Of a stretch of 64,000 nucleotides of DNA, positions 8,468 through 16,127 are shown one piece after another. Location of the stretch: assembly GCF_018736105.1 (NCBI RefSeq), contig NZ_CP076135.1, forward strand, positions 5,020,001 to 5,084,000. The letters are read 5' to 3'. This stretch comes from Bradyrhizobium sediminis. GTDB taxonomy: Bacteria; Pseudomonadota; Alphaproteobacteria; Rhizobiales; Xanthobacteraceae. Below the pieces are notes generated by a model that was given only the letters and a program-made list of their open reading frames with translations, had not been told where the DNA came from and searched no databases. Within the stretch, counting starts at the first letter, position 1; every line of letters begins with the position of its first letter. The position numbers and the translations under genes are program-made.

Positions 8468-8556
8468 GTAGGGTGGGCAAAGGCGCTCTTGCGCCGTGCC
8501 CACCATCGAGAGCGTTGTCGTGAATGGTGGGTACGCTGACGCTTTGCCCACCCTAT
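8468..8556. repeat. Inverted repeat of the GTAGGGTGGGCAAAG type
   Basis: TAGGGTGGGCAAAGGCGC at 8468 and its near-complement, ending GCTTTGCCCACCCTA at about 8555, form two arms around a short GC-rich middle. A smaller hairpin (GGCGC...GCGCC) lies inside the left arm. Elements with this sequence are widespread in Bradyrhizobium intergenic DNA. It may act as a terminator-like structure downstream of tcuB. Confidence 0.7.
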
Positions 8557-8575
8557 GGCTCAGCTTTCTCCACTC

Positions 8576-8742
8576 GTCGTCCCGGCCTTGAGCCGGGACC
8601 CATAACCACCGGCCCGAGTTGTTGAGAGGAAGCCGTCCACCAGCGCGCTCAATAATGACCGCCGCGGCGCCGCGATGAGCGCAATTGCGCTCACGCTGGG
8701 GTCCCGGATCAGCGCTCGCTGTGCTTGCTTGTCCGGGACGAC
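8576..8742. repeat. REP-like palindrome pair
   Basis: GTCGTCCCGGCC...GGGACC at 8576-8600 and GGTCCCGG...CCGGGACGACG at about 8700-8742 are two REP-type hairpins in inverted orientation. No coding sequence with family features is seen between them. Confidence 0.6.
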
Positions 8743-8791
8743 GAAACCTATTTCCGATCTGTCAAACAGCAGATACGCGTTCGCGTTCTCG

Positions 8792-9200
8792 CGGCATGAT
8801 TTTGCCCGAGGTTTGCGTAGCTGTCCCTCAAAAACGAGGGAGCAGGGAATGCCGGATGCGCGCTGCACCCGCGGTCTCGTGTGCAAAGTTGTGCGAAGAA
8901 AGCGCACACGAGCATACAGGTTCAGCGGAAGCATCCGACATTCCCTGCGCAATGGTCTTACGGCTTATACCGCGCTCTCCCCGGTGACCGGGCTTTCTTG
9001 CCACCGTCGCCCCTGAGAAGCTTGCTTCCCAGGAACTTGACACCAGCGTCGGGGTGCCAGGACCACACGGCTTCGCCGTCCGCTGCCAGCACGCCCGTCT
9101 CGCGCGCTGCCCGCGTCCACCGCATCCCATCCCGCGTTTCGTGACGATCGCGATACGCCCCTCTTGCCGGGTGAGACGGGCGAATCTGTAAAAGTGATTT
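8792..9200. repeat. Probable high-copy non-coding interspersed repeat
   Basis: This stretch has no credible gene: open frames exist on both strands but are low-complexity and unlike any family. It contains short inverted repeats such as CCGGTGACCGGGCTT, and AGCGCACACGAGC facing GGTCTCGTGTGC. I recognise the sequence style (ACCCGCGGTCTCGTGTGC ... GGTTCAGCGGAAGC) as a repeat seen many times in Bradyrhizobium genomes. That is memory and not something this window can prove. Confidence 0.55.
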
Positions 9201-9241
9201 GCCCGACGGGTTAAGCGAAATCTTGCCCGTCGGGTTATTTT
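9201..9241 (+). terminator. Terminator-like hairpin at the end of the repeat
   Basis: GCCCGACGGG at 9201-9210 and GCCCGTCGGG at 9225-9234 can pair across a 14-base loop and are followed by TTATTTT. The form suits a rho-independent terminator on the plus strand, though it may simply be the end of the interspersed repeat. Confidence 0.45.
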
Positions 9242-9358
9242 GCCGCAGCCAGGGCTGCCATCAGCCGCCAGCCACGCTTCCGCCTACGTGGGCTGTCGTA
9301 TATGAGAGAATCACTTGGTCGAAGCAGGTGCGGACAGACATCTCAACCGGGGCACGGC

Positions 9359-10903
9359 ATGTTAAATCGATTTGCGGCGCGATCCACCGGGGCGATGAGG
9401 CGTTGGAGGCCTCCCGCCATTGTCACGCTGGCGGCGACGGCCGCGCTGGCGGCGCTGACCGCCGGGGCCGCGGCGAGACCGGCGCGCCCCGCGCCACCCA
9501 CCGAGGCTGTGGCGCCGCGCGATGCGGGCGAGCCGATCATGGCGATCGTGTCGATTAGGAGCCAGCGGGTCACCTTCTACGACGCCGATGGCTGGATCCT
9601 GCGCGCGCCGGTATCGACCGGCACCACGGGACGCGAGACGCCAGCCGGCGTCTTCGCCGTGCTGGAGAAGGACAAGGACCACCGCTCGACCATGTATGAC
9701 GATGCCTCGATGCCGCACATGCAGCGCATCACCTGGAACGGCATCGCACTGCACGGTGGGCCGCTGCCCGGATATGCGGCCTCGCACGGCTGCGTGCGGA
9801 TGCCCTTCGGCTTTGCCGAAAAGCTGTTCGACAAGACGCGGATCGGGATGCGCGTGATCATCGCGCCTGACAACGCCGAGCCGGTCGATTTCTCCCATCC
9901 TGTCCTGTTCGTGCCGAAGGCGGAGGCCATCGCGGCCGCGCCGGCCAGGGCCGAGGCGCTCGCGAGCGAGGCGGCCGAGGCTGCGAGGTCAGCCGACGAG
10001 GCGAAGAAAACCGCCGCGAAAGCGCCGCGCGAGATCGCGGCGCTGACGGCGTCGCTGCGCAAGCTGGAAGGGCTCAAGACCCGCGCCGAGGCCGAACTCG
10101 CCGCCGCCGGCAAGGCGTTCGCCGCCGCCAAGACGGACGAGGCCAGGATGCGGACCGAGGACCTCAGGCAAAAGGCCGCCGCCAGGGCCGCCGACCTGGG
10201 CACGCAGCTCGATACCGCCAGGGCCGACGCAAAACCGAAGTTTGAGGCCGCCGCCACCGCAAAGGATGCCGCCAAGGCGGCCGCGACGAGGAAGGCCGAC
10301 ACCGCCAAAGCGGCAAGCGAAGCAAAGCTCGCGCTCGAGCCGGCGTCGATCTTCATCAGCCGCGCAACGCGAAAGCTTTACGTGCGGCGCAACACGCACA
10401 AGCCGGCGCCGGATGGGGGCGGCGAGGTGTTCGATGCGACCATCGAAGTTCCGGTCGCGATCCGCGATCCCGAGAGGCGGATCGGCACCCATGTGTTCAC
10501 GGCGCTGGCGCGCAACGACGCCGGCCTGCGCTGGAACGCGGTCACGATCGACAACGCCGAAGACGCCAAGGCCGCGCTCGACCGCATCACCATCCCGCAG
10601 GCGGTGCTCGATCGCATCGCGCCTACCGCATTGCCGCGATCCTCGATCGTCATCTCGGACGAGCCGCTGAGCGCAGAGACCAACTATCGCACCGAGTTCG
10701 TCGCGGTGCTGAGCCACCAGCCGCAAGGCGGTTTCATCACGCGCAAGCCTACGCCCGATATCTACGTCGCGGAGCAGAACTTCTGGGGCGACAACAACAG
10801 CGGCTTCGGCTTCTTTTCCCAGCGCAATCCGGAGCCCCAGCCCGGCAATGCGCGCCGGCGCGGCGGCCAGCCCTATTATCCGGCGCAACGGGGCTGGTGG
10901 TAA
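9359..10903 (+). CDS. L,D-transpeptidase (YkuD) family protein with coiled-coil insert
   Basis: This 514-residue exported protein has an arginine-rich start and a hydrophobic segment (about residues 18-40) fitting a signal peptide or membrane anchor. A YkuD domain at about 60-165 has the catalytic signature HGGPLPG...SHGCVRM, with H132, H143 and C145. L,D-transpeptidases make 3-3 crosslinks in peptidoglycan or attach proteins to it. Residues about 185-320 are a long alanine/lysine-rich coiled coil. The C-terminal region (about 330-460) looks like a second, degenerate YkuD-like domain without the catalytic cysteine. The ATG at 9359 is favoured; ATG 9395 is an alternative. Confidence 0.88.
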   Translation: MLNRFAARSTGAMRRWRPPAIVTLAATAALAALTAGAAARPARPAPPTEAVAPRDAGEPIMAIVSIRSQRVTFYDADGWILRAPVSTGTTGRETPAGVFAVLEKDKDHRSTMYDDASMPHMQRITWNGIALHGGPLPGYAASHGCVRMPFGFAEKLFDKTRIGMRVIIAPDNAEPVDFSHPVLFVPKAEAIAAAPARAEALASEAAEAARSADEAKKTAAKAPREIAALTASLRKLEGLKTRAEAELAAAGKAFAAAKTDEARMRTEDLRQKAAARAADLGTQLDTARADAKPKFEAAATAKDAAKAAATRKADTAKAASEAKLALEPASIFISRATRKLYVRRNTHKPAPDGGGEVFDATIEVPVAIRDPERRIGTHVFTALARNDAGLRWNAVTIDNAEDAKAALDRITIPQAVLDRIAPTALPRSSIVISDEPLSAETNYRTEFVAVLSHQPQGGFITRKPTPDIYVAEQNFWGDNNSGFGFFSQRNPEPQPGNARRRGGQPYYPAQRGWW

Positions 10904-10940
10904 GACGCGGCACGCCGAGCGCGCGGGCCGCGCTCGACCA

Positions 10941-11945
10941 CTAGCGTGATGCCACCATAGCCTCCGGATCTGGTGTTGAACGTTGTCCGCCGTCCGAACC
11001 TGGGAGCGAGCCGGCCGCGAAAATGTCGTGCACGAGCCCGAGTTTTCCAAGCCCCAGAATAATCAGGCCATTGATGTCGATCTCGTACCAGGCGTGCGAA
11101 AGGTAGGCGTCCCGCGGAAACCGATGATGGTTGTTGTGCAGCCCTTCACCGAAGGTGAGGATCGTGGTCACCAACTCGTTGGTCGTGCCATCGTCGGTCT
11201 CGAAGCGGCGGTAACCGTAGCGACCGTCGCTATGGCAGACCGAGTTGACCAGCGAGGTGGCCATGGTCATGACGTAGCTGCGGAACAGGCCGGAGAACAA
11301 TACGCAGCCGATCATCGCGTGCACGCCGCCAAGCGCGTAGCCGAGGGCGCCCGGAATGAACACCGCCGATATCGCGTACCAGTACCAGCGCGTCCTGGTG
11401 AAGAACATGGCGATCGGGTCGGCCAGAATATCCTTGGCGTAGTATTCGGCATCGGTGGTGGCCTGGTCCCACACCCAGCCGCCTTGCGCATGCAACATTC
11501 CCTTGGCGAAGCTGACATGGCGGTTACCGGCGCCGTCATAGTAAGGGCTGTGGACATCGCCGGGCTTGTCGGAGTGAAGATGGTGCCGGCGATGATTGGA
11601 GACCCATTTGAGCACCGAGCCCTGCACCGCCATCGTGGCGATCGCGGCGAGTAGCGTCCGCATGACCGGACCGCAGCGGAAGCTGCGGTGGACGAAGTAG
11701 CGATGCATGAAGCCGATGCCGACCGTGCTTAGCACGAACATGCCGGCGAAGACCGAAATCTCCACCCAGCCGATGCCTTGCGTGAATGCCCAGACCAGCG
11801 CCGCGATCGAACCTCCGATCATGATGCCGAACGCGGCATAGGAATCGCGAAACTTGGCGTCCACCACCGGGCCTTCGACAAGCACTCCCGGCGGCATTTT
11901 CCGGTCCGCACCTTCTTCCGACACCACGCCCTGAACTACCGTCAT
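10941..11945 (-). CDS. Acyl-CoA/acyl-lipid desaturase (delta-9 type)
   Basis: The protein has all three histidine boxes of membrane fatty-acid desaturases: HRYFVH (residues 81-86), HRRHH (118-122) and HNNHH near residue 270. Four hydrophobic membrane stretches surround them. It would introduce a double bond into saturated acyl chains, using O2 and a di-iron centre, to adjust membrane fluidity. I chose the ATG at 11945 (GGA 9 bases upstream); a GTG at 11963 would add six residues but lacks a ribosome site. It is tail to tail with the L,D-transpeptidase gene. Confidence 0.92.
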   Translation of the reverse strand: MTVVQGVVSEEGADRKMPPGVLVEGPVVDAKFRDSYAAFGIMIGGSIAALVWAFTQGIGWVEISVFAGMFVLSTVGIGFMHRYFVHRSFRCGPVMRTLLAAIATMAVQGSVLKWVSNHRRHHLHSDKPGDVHSPYYDGAGNRHVSFAKGMLHAQGGWVWDQATTDAEYYAKDILADPIAMFFTRTRWYWYAISAVFIPGALGYALGGVHAMIGCVLFSGLFRSYVMTMATSLVNSVCHSDGRYGYRRFETDDGTTNELVTTILTFGEGLHNNHHRFPRDAYLSHAWYEIDINGLIILGLGKLGLVHDIFAAGSLPGSDGGQRSTPDPEAMVASR

Positions 11946-12221
11946 CTTAACTGATCCATTCACGCAAAATTAACTATTCTGCGACGCACTCTACCGAAGC
12001 GGGTGATTTCTAGCAAGGACTCGATCGGCCGCGAGAGCGCGGAGCCGGGACCCAAAAAAGGCGCGGTCGGAAGTCGGTGAAGCCAGATTTCACGGCTTTC
12101 GTGCATGTGGCGAGTTCGATCTCAGGGGACGCTTTGCCCGGCAAGGAGCGTCTCGCCTGTCGGCGCGCGGGATTCGCGTTGCGCGATTTCAATGGTTTGT
12201 AGATGCGCTGGAGGTCGCGTT

Positions 12222-12422
12222 ATGCCCGGCGCCGCACCGACGTCGTCGACGTCTGCTGCCATCGAGGTCCATTTCGATTTCGCTCAGGGAGACTTGTTCA
12301 ACCGCTTTCGCCAGAACCCGGTCTGGATTCAGACGGAAGGCGGTATCGCGGTTCTACAGCAGGATCCACGCGCGCGCGTGAATCAGCGTTTCAAGATGAT
12401 GCGCGACACACCAGGGAGTTGA
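12222..12422 (+). CDS. Small hypothetical protein
   Basis: This 66-residue open frame starts at an ATG preceded by GGAGG (12210-12214) with ideal 7-base spacing. The translation has a hydrophilic core (HFDFAQGDLFNRFRQNPVW) that looks protein-like rather than random, but I do not recognise a family. It sits in a gene-poor stretch with another small frame just downstream. Confidence 0.45.
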   Translation: MPGAAPTSSTSAAIEVHFDFAQGDLFNRFRQNPVWIQTEGGIAVLQQDPRARVNQRFKMMRDTPGS

Positions 12423-12455
12423 CGAGACCGCGTGCGTTCTCTATCGACTACAACC

Positions 12456-12635
12456 ATGGTTGAATACGTCGCGCGGTTGATTGCACAAGACGGGAAGTGT
12501 ACCGAGGAAATCACGTTGCCCAATTGCCGCGACGACGGGCATGCTGTCTCCCACGCTCGCAAGTTTACCGGCACAGCCGCCAGCGTCGAAGTCTGGTGCG
12601 GCGAACGCCTAGTGTACGCGATAGAGCGCGCCTGA
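12456..12635 (+). CDS. Small hypothetical protein (59 residues)
   Basis: The translation, beginning MVEYVARLIAQDGK and ending WCGERLVYAIERA, resembles small alphaproteobacterial proteins that end in a VEVW-x-GERLV motif. No function is known. The ATG at 12456 is chosen because the conserved-looking part begins there. A GTG at 12432, 10 bases after the previous stop, would add eight residues and might be translationally coupled. No strong ribosome site is present for either start. Confidence 0.5.
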   Translation: MVEYVARLIAQDGKCTEEITLPNCRDDGHAVSHARKFTGTAASVEVWCGERLVYAIERA

Positions 12636-12866
12636 GATTGATCAGGCATAAGATGTCTACGGATGACGCCAAGCGAGTTCCGCTTTGGGTCAGAGTCGGA
12701 CTTCGGGGCTGGTCCAAGGCAGGTCCGCTCGTCCCCCAATAGCTGACATGCCGCGACTGCGGCGGCATATCCGGCTAGGGCGCAAGGAAGCGGCGGACGA
12801 TGGAGCAGACGGTTTAGCCTATCGACGTCATTGCGAGTGCAGCGACTTTGACCGCACAAAATGATA

Positions 12867-12908
12867 CTGTCATCGCCCGGCTTGACCGGGCGACCCAGTA
12901 TCCCAGAG
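12867..12908 (+). repeat. Left arm of the inverted repeat
   Basis: The arm begins CTGTCATCGCCCGG and ends CCCAGTATCCCAGAG. It differs from the reverse complement of 13245-13286 at one base. Its right end, AGAG, lies 7 bases before the nuclease ATG and may supply part of the ribosome site. Confidence 0.9.
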
Positions 12909-12915
12909 ACGGCAG

Positions 12916-13215
12916 ATGGGAGCACGCAGCTTCTACATCTATATCCTTGCCAACCGCATCGGTGGTACGCTTTACATCGGCGTGACCAACGACCTCGTTC
13001 GCCGGGTGTCCGAGCACAAATCGGGCGCCGCCGAAAGCTTCACCAAAGAACATGACGTGAATCGGCTGGTCTATTTCGAATGCTTCGAGGACATCGAAGC
13101 TGCCATCCATCGCGAGAAGCGGTTGAAGAAATGGACGCGGGCCTGGAAGATCGCGCTGATAGAGAAAGACAATCCCAACTGGATCGATCTTTATCCTGAG
13201 ATTGCTGGGGGATGA
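12916..13215 (+). CDS. GIY-YIG nuclease family protein
   Basis: The 99-residue protein is a single GIY-YIG domain: YIYIL at residues 7-11 and YIG at 20-22 give the paired motif, followed by R30 and H34, the catalytic glutamate region HREKRLKKW (E68), and NPNW near 87-90. The length is normal for the stand-alone UPF0213-like group of putative endonucleases. No membrane or extra DNA-binding domain is present. The gene is enclosed by the inverted repeat, unlike ordinary neighbours. Whether it acts on the repeat DNA is inference. Confidence 0.92.
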   Translation: MGARSFYIYILANRIGGTLYIGVTNDLVRRVSEHKSGAAESFTKEHDVNRLVYFECFEDIEAAIHREKRLKKWTRAWKIALIEKDNPNWIDLYPEIAGG

Positions 13216-13244
13216 AGACGGGTTCTCGTTTTCAACCGAGAGGG

Positions 13245-13286
13245 CTCTGGAATACTGGGTCGCCCGGTCAAGCCGGGCGATGACAG
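13245..13286 (-). repeat. Right arm of the inverted repeat
   Basis: This is the reverse complement of the left arm with one mismatch (CTCTGGAATACTGGG versus the complement of CCCAGTATCCCAGAG). The final base is directly adjacent to the TAA stop of the Rieske gene. Confidence 0.9.
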
Positions 13287-13700
13287 TTAGAGATCCACCA
13301 CCACGTAATCGCTCTCCACCGACACCGCCAACGTCTCCGCGACGTACGGCCCCTTCACCACGCTCGCGCCCGGCTCGACATTGACCGGATAGGCGCGGGT
13401 GCGGAATTTTTTTGGGTCGCAATAGGATTGCCCGGTGCGGATGTCGAATTCCCAGCCGTGCCAGGGGCAGCGCAGGATTTCGCCTAACCTCGTATATTCG
13501 ATCTCGCCGGGATCGGAGGATTGCGCCAGCCCGATCAGCGGGCCTTCGCACAGGGCGGCGCCCTGGTGCGGGCAGCGGTTCAACAGGCCGAAGAATTCGC
13601 CGTTGATGTTGAAGATCGCGATCGGCCGCTCGTCGATGGTGAGGAATTTTCGCGTACCCGGCGGCAATTCGTCCACCGGGGCAATGACATGTCGGGCCAT
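13287..13700 (-). CDS. Rieske [2Fe-2S] ferredoxin-like protein
   Basis: The 137-residue protein is a single Rieske domain with both ligand motifs: CPH (C43, H45) and CPWH (C78, H81). No transmembrane helix or oxygenase catalytic domain is attached, so it resembles soluble Rieske ferredoxins that hand electrons to an oxygenase or another partner. The ATG at 13700 shares one base with the TGA stop of the upstream amidohydrolase, indicating translational coupling. A large frame extending further upstream is antisense or out-of-frame noise. The stop directly abuts the GIY-YIG repeat. Confidence 0.92.
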   Translation of the reverse strand: MARHVIAPVDELPPGTRKFLTIDERPIAIFNINGEFFGLLNRCPHQGAALCEGPLIGLAQSSDPGEIEYTRLGEILRCPWHGWEFDIRTGQSYCDPKKFRTRAYPVNVEPGASVVKGPYVAETLAVSVESDYVVVDL

Positions 13701-14812
13701 CAAGCTAATCCGTACAGCTTCAGCGCGTTGGTCAGATAGAACGCCTCGCGGTTGGCGTCGCTGACGCCGGCCGGCAGCACCCGCGACGGCTCGTCGTAAT
13801 CCCAATGCGGATAGTCGGTCGCGAACAAGAGCTTGTCCCAGCCGATCCAGTCGATAACGTCGAACAGATGATCGCGCCGCTCGGGGTCTTCCATCGGCTG
13901 CGTGGTCCAGAAGATGTGGTCGCGGATATATTCCGACGGCTTGCGCTTCAGATGCGGCACCTCGCCGTGCAGCTTTTCGAAGACCTTGTCGAGCCGCCAC
14001 GACAGCGACGGCGCCCAGCCGAAGCCGGCCTCGATCATGATCATCTTCAGTTTCGGGTGCCGTTCGAACACGCCTTCCAGCACGAGACTGGCGAGCGCGG
14101 TCTGCTGGCACTGCGAATGGCCGACCATCTCCTCGATGTAGTAGCTCGGCCAGCCCGAGGCGGTGATCGGATTGCCGCCGAAGCCGAAGGCGTGAACGCC
14201 GACCGGAAGCCCGGCCTCCTCCGCCGCCTGATAGATCGGCCAGTAACGGCGCTGGCCGAGCGGCTCGACGTTGCGACTCAGGAGCAGCACCTGCACGAAA
14301 TTCCTGTCGCCGGCGCGCCTGCGGATTTCGGCGGCCGCGGCCATGCCGTCCTCATTGGCGACCACGACGGAAGCTTTCAGCCGGCTGTCCTTGCTGGTCC
14401 ATTTTTCGATCTGCCAGTCGTTGATGGCGGTCGCCAATGCGGCGGAAAGATCGTGATTGCGCATACCCTGCCCGGTGGCGCCGAGCGGGTTGAGCACGCC
14501 GAGCGCCACATGGTTGGGATCGAGATGCTGCTTCTGCATGAACGACAGCGACGAGCCCTGCTGGCCGCCTTCCGGCGGCCAGGCGTCGCGGCGCGACGCA
14601 TTGGGCTGCGTCTTGGGATAGGGCGGGCCTTCCATCATGCCCTGATAGGCGTGGACGCCGTAGGTTTCGAGATGGGCGTGCCAGCGCCCGGCGAGGAACG
14701 GGTACAGCTCGTCTTTGGTGGCGCGCGCCGGATGAATGTCGCAATCGGCGATCGCGGTCTTGACGCTCGCCGGCGACGCCGGCTCCGGACGGTCGCGGAA
14801 CTGCACGTTCAT
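13700..14812 (-). CDS. Amidohydrolase family protein (amidohydrolase 2 / ACMSD-like)
   Basis: This 370-residue TIM-barrel protein of the amidohydrolase 2 type has an early metal-binding segment CDIHPAR (DxH instead of the usual HxH), a mid-protein PVGVHAFG histidine, and the C-terminal FATDYPHWD aspartate motif. Members include decarboxylases of aromatic acids and metal-dependent hydrolases. It is paired with a paralogue immediately upstream (14875-15948) and coupled to the Rieske gene downstream. The ATG has GGAG 9-10 bases upstream. The substrate is unknown, but an aromatic ring-type compound would fit the Rieske partner. Confidence 0.88.
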   Translation of the reverse strand: MNVQFRDRPEPASPASVKTAIADCDIHPARATKDELYPFLAGRWHAHLETYGVHAYQGMMEGPPYPKTQPNASRRDAWPPEGGQQGSSLSFMQKQHLDPNHVALGVLNPLGATGQGMRNHDLSAALATAINDWQIEKWTSKDSRLKASVVVANEDGMAAAAEIRRRAGDRNFVQVLLLSRNVEPLGQRRYWPIYQAAEEAGLPVGVHAFGFGGNPITASGWPSYYIEEMVGHSQCQQTALASLVLEGVFERHPKLKMIMIEAGFGWAPSLSWRLDKVFEKLHGEVPHLKRKPSEYIRDHIFWTTQPMEDPERRDHLFDVIDWIGWDKLLFATDYPHWDYDEPSRVLPAGVSDANREAFYLTNALKLYGLA

Positions 14813-14834
14813 GGCGTCTTCTCCTTAGCTCTTG

Positions 14835-14880
14835 GGCATGATCTTTTCCAAAAACCGGTTTCCACTTTTCGGGATCATGC
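14835..14880. repeat. Short palindromic repeat between the two amidohydrolase genes
   Basis: GGCATGATC at 14835-14843 and GATCATGC at 14873-14880 are inverted ends around AAAACCGGTTTCCACTTTTC, a form widely seen in Rhizobiales intergenic repeats. The right end overlaps the stop codon of the upstream amidohydrolase (14875-14877), so the repeat contributes its last codon. Confidence 0.7.
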
Positions 14881-15948
14881 CAGCGCAGCCTGCTTCAGGC
14901 GAGGATAGGTCGCGTGCGGGTTGTCGATCATGATCTTGCGCACGAGTTCTGAAGATATTCCTTCGGGCAGCACCGCGTCGCCGTCGAATTGCCAGTGCGG
15001 ATAGTCGGTCGAGAATAGGAGCAATTCGTCCGACTGCATATGGTCGAACAGGCGATTCAGGATCGCCGGATCCGGCGGTGCATCGACCGGCTGCAGCGAG
15101 AAGCGGATGTTGCTGCGCACAATTTCCTGGGGCGAGCGGTCCACCCACGGCGTTTCCATGCGCGCGCCGCGCCAGAACTTGTGCAGCCGCCACAGATAGG
15201 CCGGCAGCCAGGTGAAGCCGGACTCCAGCATCACCATCTTCAGGTCAGGATGCCGCGCGAACACGCCTTCGACGATCAGGCTGGTCAATTGGGTCTGGAA
15301 CGCCTGCGCCTGCGCGACATAGTCCTCGATGTGATAGGAGCCCCAGCCGACCGAGGTCGGCGGGTTGTGATAGGCGCTGCCGGCGTGAATCCCGATCGGC
15401 AACCCCAGCCGCTCGGCGGCGGCGTAGATCGGCCAGTAGGCGCGCTTGCCCAAGGGCATGTCGCCCATGACCAGCATCAGCACCTGGACGAAGCGCTTGT
15501 CTTGGGCGCAGCGCTCGATCTCGGCCACCGACTTCTCGATGCTCTGCACCGGTATCACGATCGAGCCGCGCAGCCGCGCGTCCTTGTCGAGCCATTCCCT
15601 GACCAGCCAGTCGTTCAGCGCGCGGCAGAACGCGTCCGCCATGTCCTCGGAAAACACCATCTGCACGCCGTACAGCGGATTGCAGATGCCATAGCTGACG
15701 GCGAAGCGGTCGAGCGCCTGCGCCTGCATGTCCTGAAGGCTCGAGCCCGGCTTGCCCTGCGCCGGGCGCCAGTCCGGCCGCGAGGAGATCGGCGAATGGG
15801 CCGGATAGGATTGCGACACCAGGTCGGTCATGCCGCGGGTCGTGACCTGATCGCGCCAGTAATCGTTGAGATAGGGCAGCAGGCTGGTCAGGTGAGGAAC
15901 GGCTGGATGCAGATCGCAATCCACGCCGCCCGCGATCGGTGACGTCAT
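14875..15948 (-). CDS. Amidohydrolase family protein, paralogue of the downstream gene
   Basis: The 357-residue product has the same layout as its neighbour at 13700-14812: CDLHPAVPHL near the start, a PIGIHAGSAYH mid-motif, MLESGFTWLP, and FSTDYPHWQFD near the end. The two probably arose by duplication. The ATG at 15948 is preferred over a longer frame reaching 16104, because homology begins at the CDLHP region and GAGG lies just upstream. It is probably the first gene of an operon with the second amidohydrolase and the Rieske protein. Substrate unknown. Confidence 0.88.
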   Translation of the reverse strand: MTSPIAGGVDCDLHPAVPHLTSLLPYLNDYWRDQVTTRGMTDLVSQSYPAHSPISSRPDWRPAQGKPGSSLQDMQAQALDRFAVSYGICNPLYGVQMVFSEDMADAFCRALNDWLVREWLDKDARLRGSIVIPVQSIEKSVAEIERCAQDKRFVQVLMLVMGDMPLGKRAYWPIYAAAERLGLPIGIHAGSAYHNPPTSVGWGSYHIEDYVAQAQAFQTQLTSLIVEGVFARHPDLKMVMLESGFTWLPAYLWRLHKFWRGARMETPWVDRSPQEIVRSNIRFSLQPVDAPPDPAILNRLFDHMQSDELLLFSTDYPHWQFDGDAVLPEGISSELVRKIMIDNPHATYPRLKQAALA

Positions 15949-16127
15949 GACCTCAAGGTTTCCTCTTCGCGCGGGGGCGACATCAGAATTCGGCGTTGGC
16001 TCGCTGTAACAGGCGCAGCATATGGCCCGCGCGCTTCCCCGTCCATCGGCGGGCCAGCCGCTCCTGAGTCGGCAGCCATGCAATCCTGTGCTAGGAGATA
16101 ACAAAGACGTCGCAAGGGAGGCATGGC

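Larger units (their letters stand above)
12867..13286. mobile_element. GIY-YIG nuclease cassette bounded by 42-bp REP-type inverted repeats
   Basis: Two 42-bp arms, 12867-12908 and 13245-13286, are reverse complements with one mismatch. Each arm itself contains a hairpin (CGCCCGG...CCGGGCG). Between them lies only the GIY-YIG gene. The arms belong to the same family as the gene-less palindromic element at 32461-32565. The outer edge of the right arm abuts the stop codon of the Rieske gene. No target-site duplication is evident. The arrangement suggests a repeat-borne nuclease cassette. Confidence 0.65.

Noticed and set aside
8560..8952. Open frames on both strands at 8.6-9.1 kb
   Set aside because: They are within repeat elements, mutually overlapping, and lack ribosome sites and family features.
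12867..13286. Reading the inverted repeat around the nuclease gene as an ordinary insertion sequence
   Set aside because: There is no transposase, no target duplication, and the arms are REP-type hairpins, so it was reported as a distinct kind of cassette.
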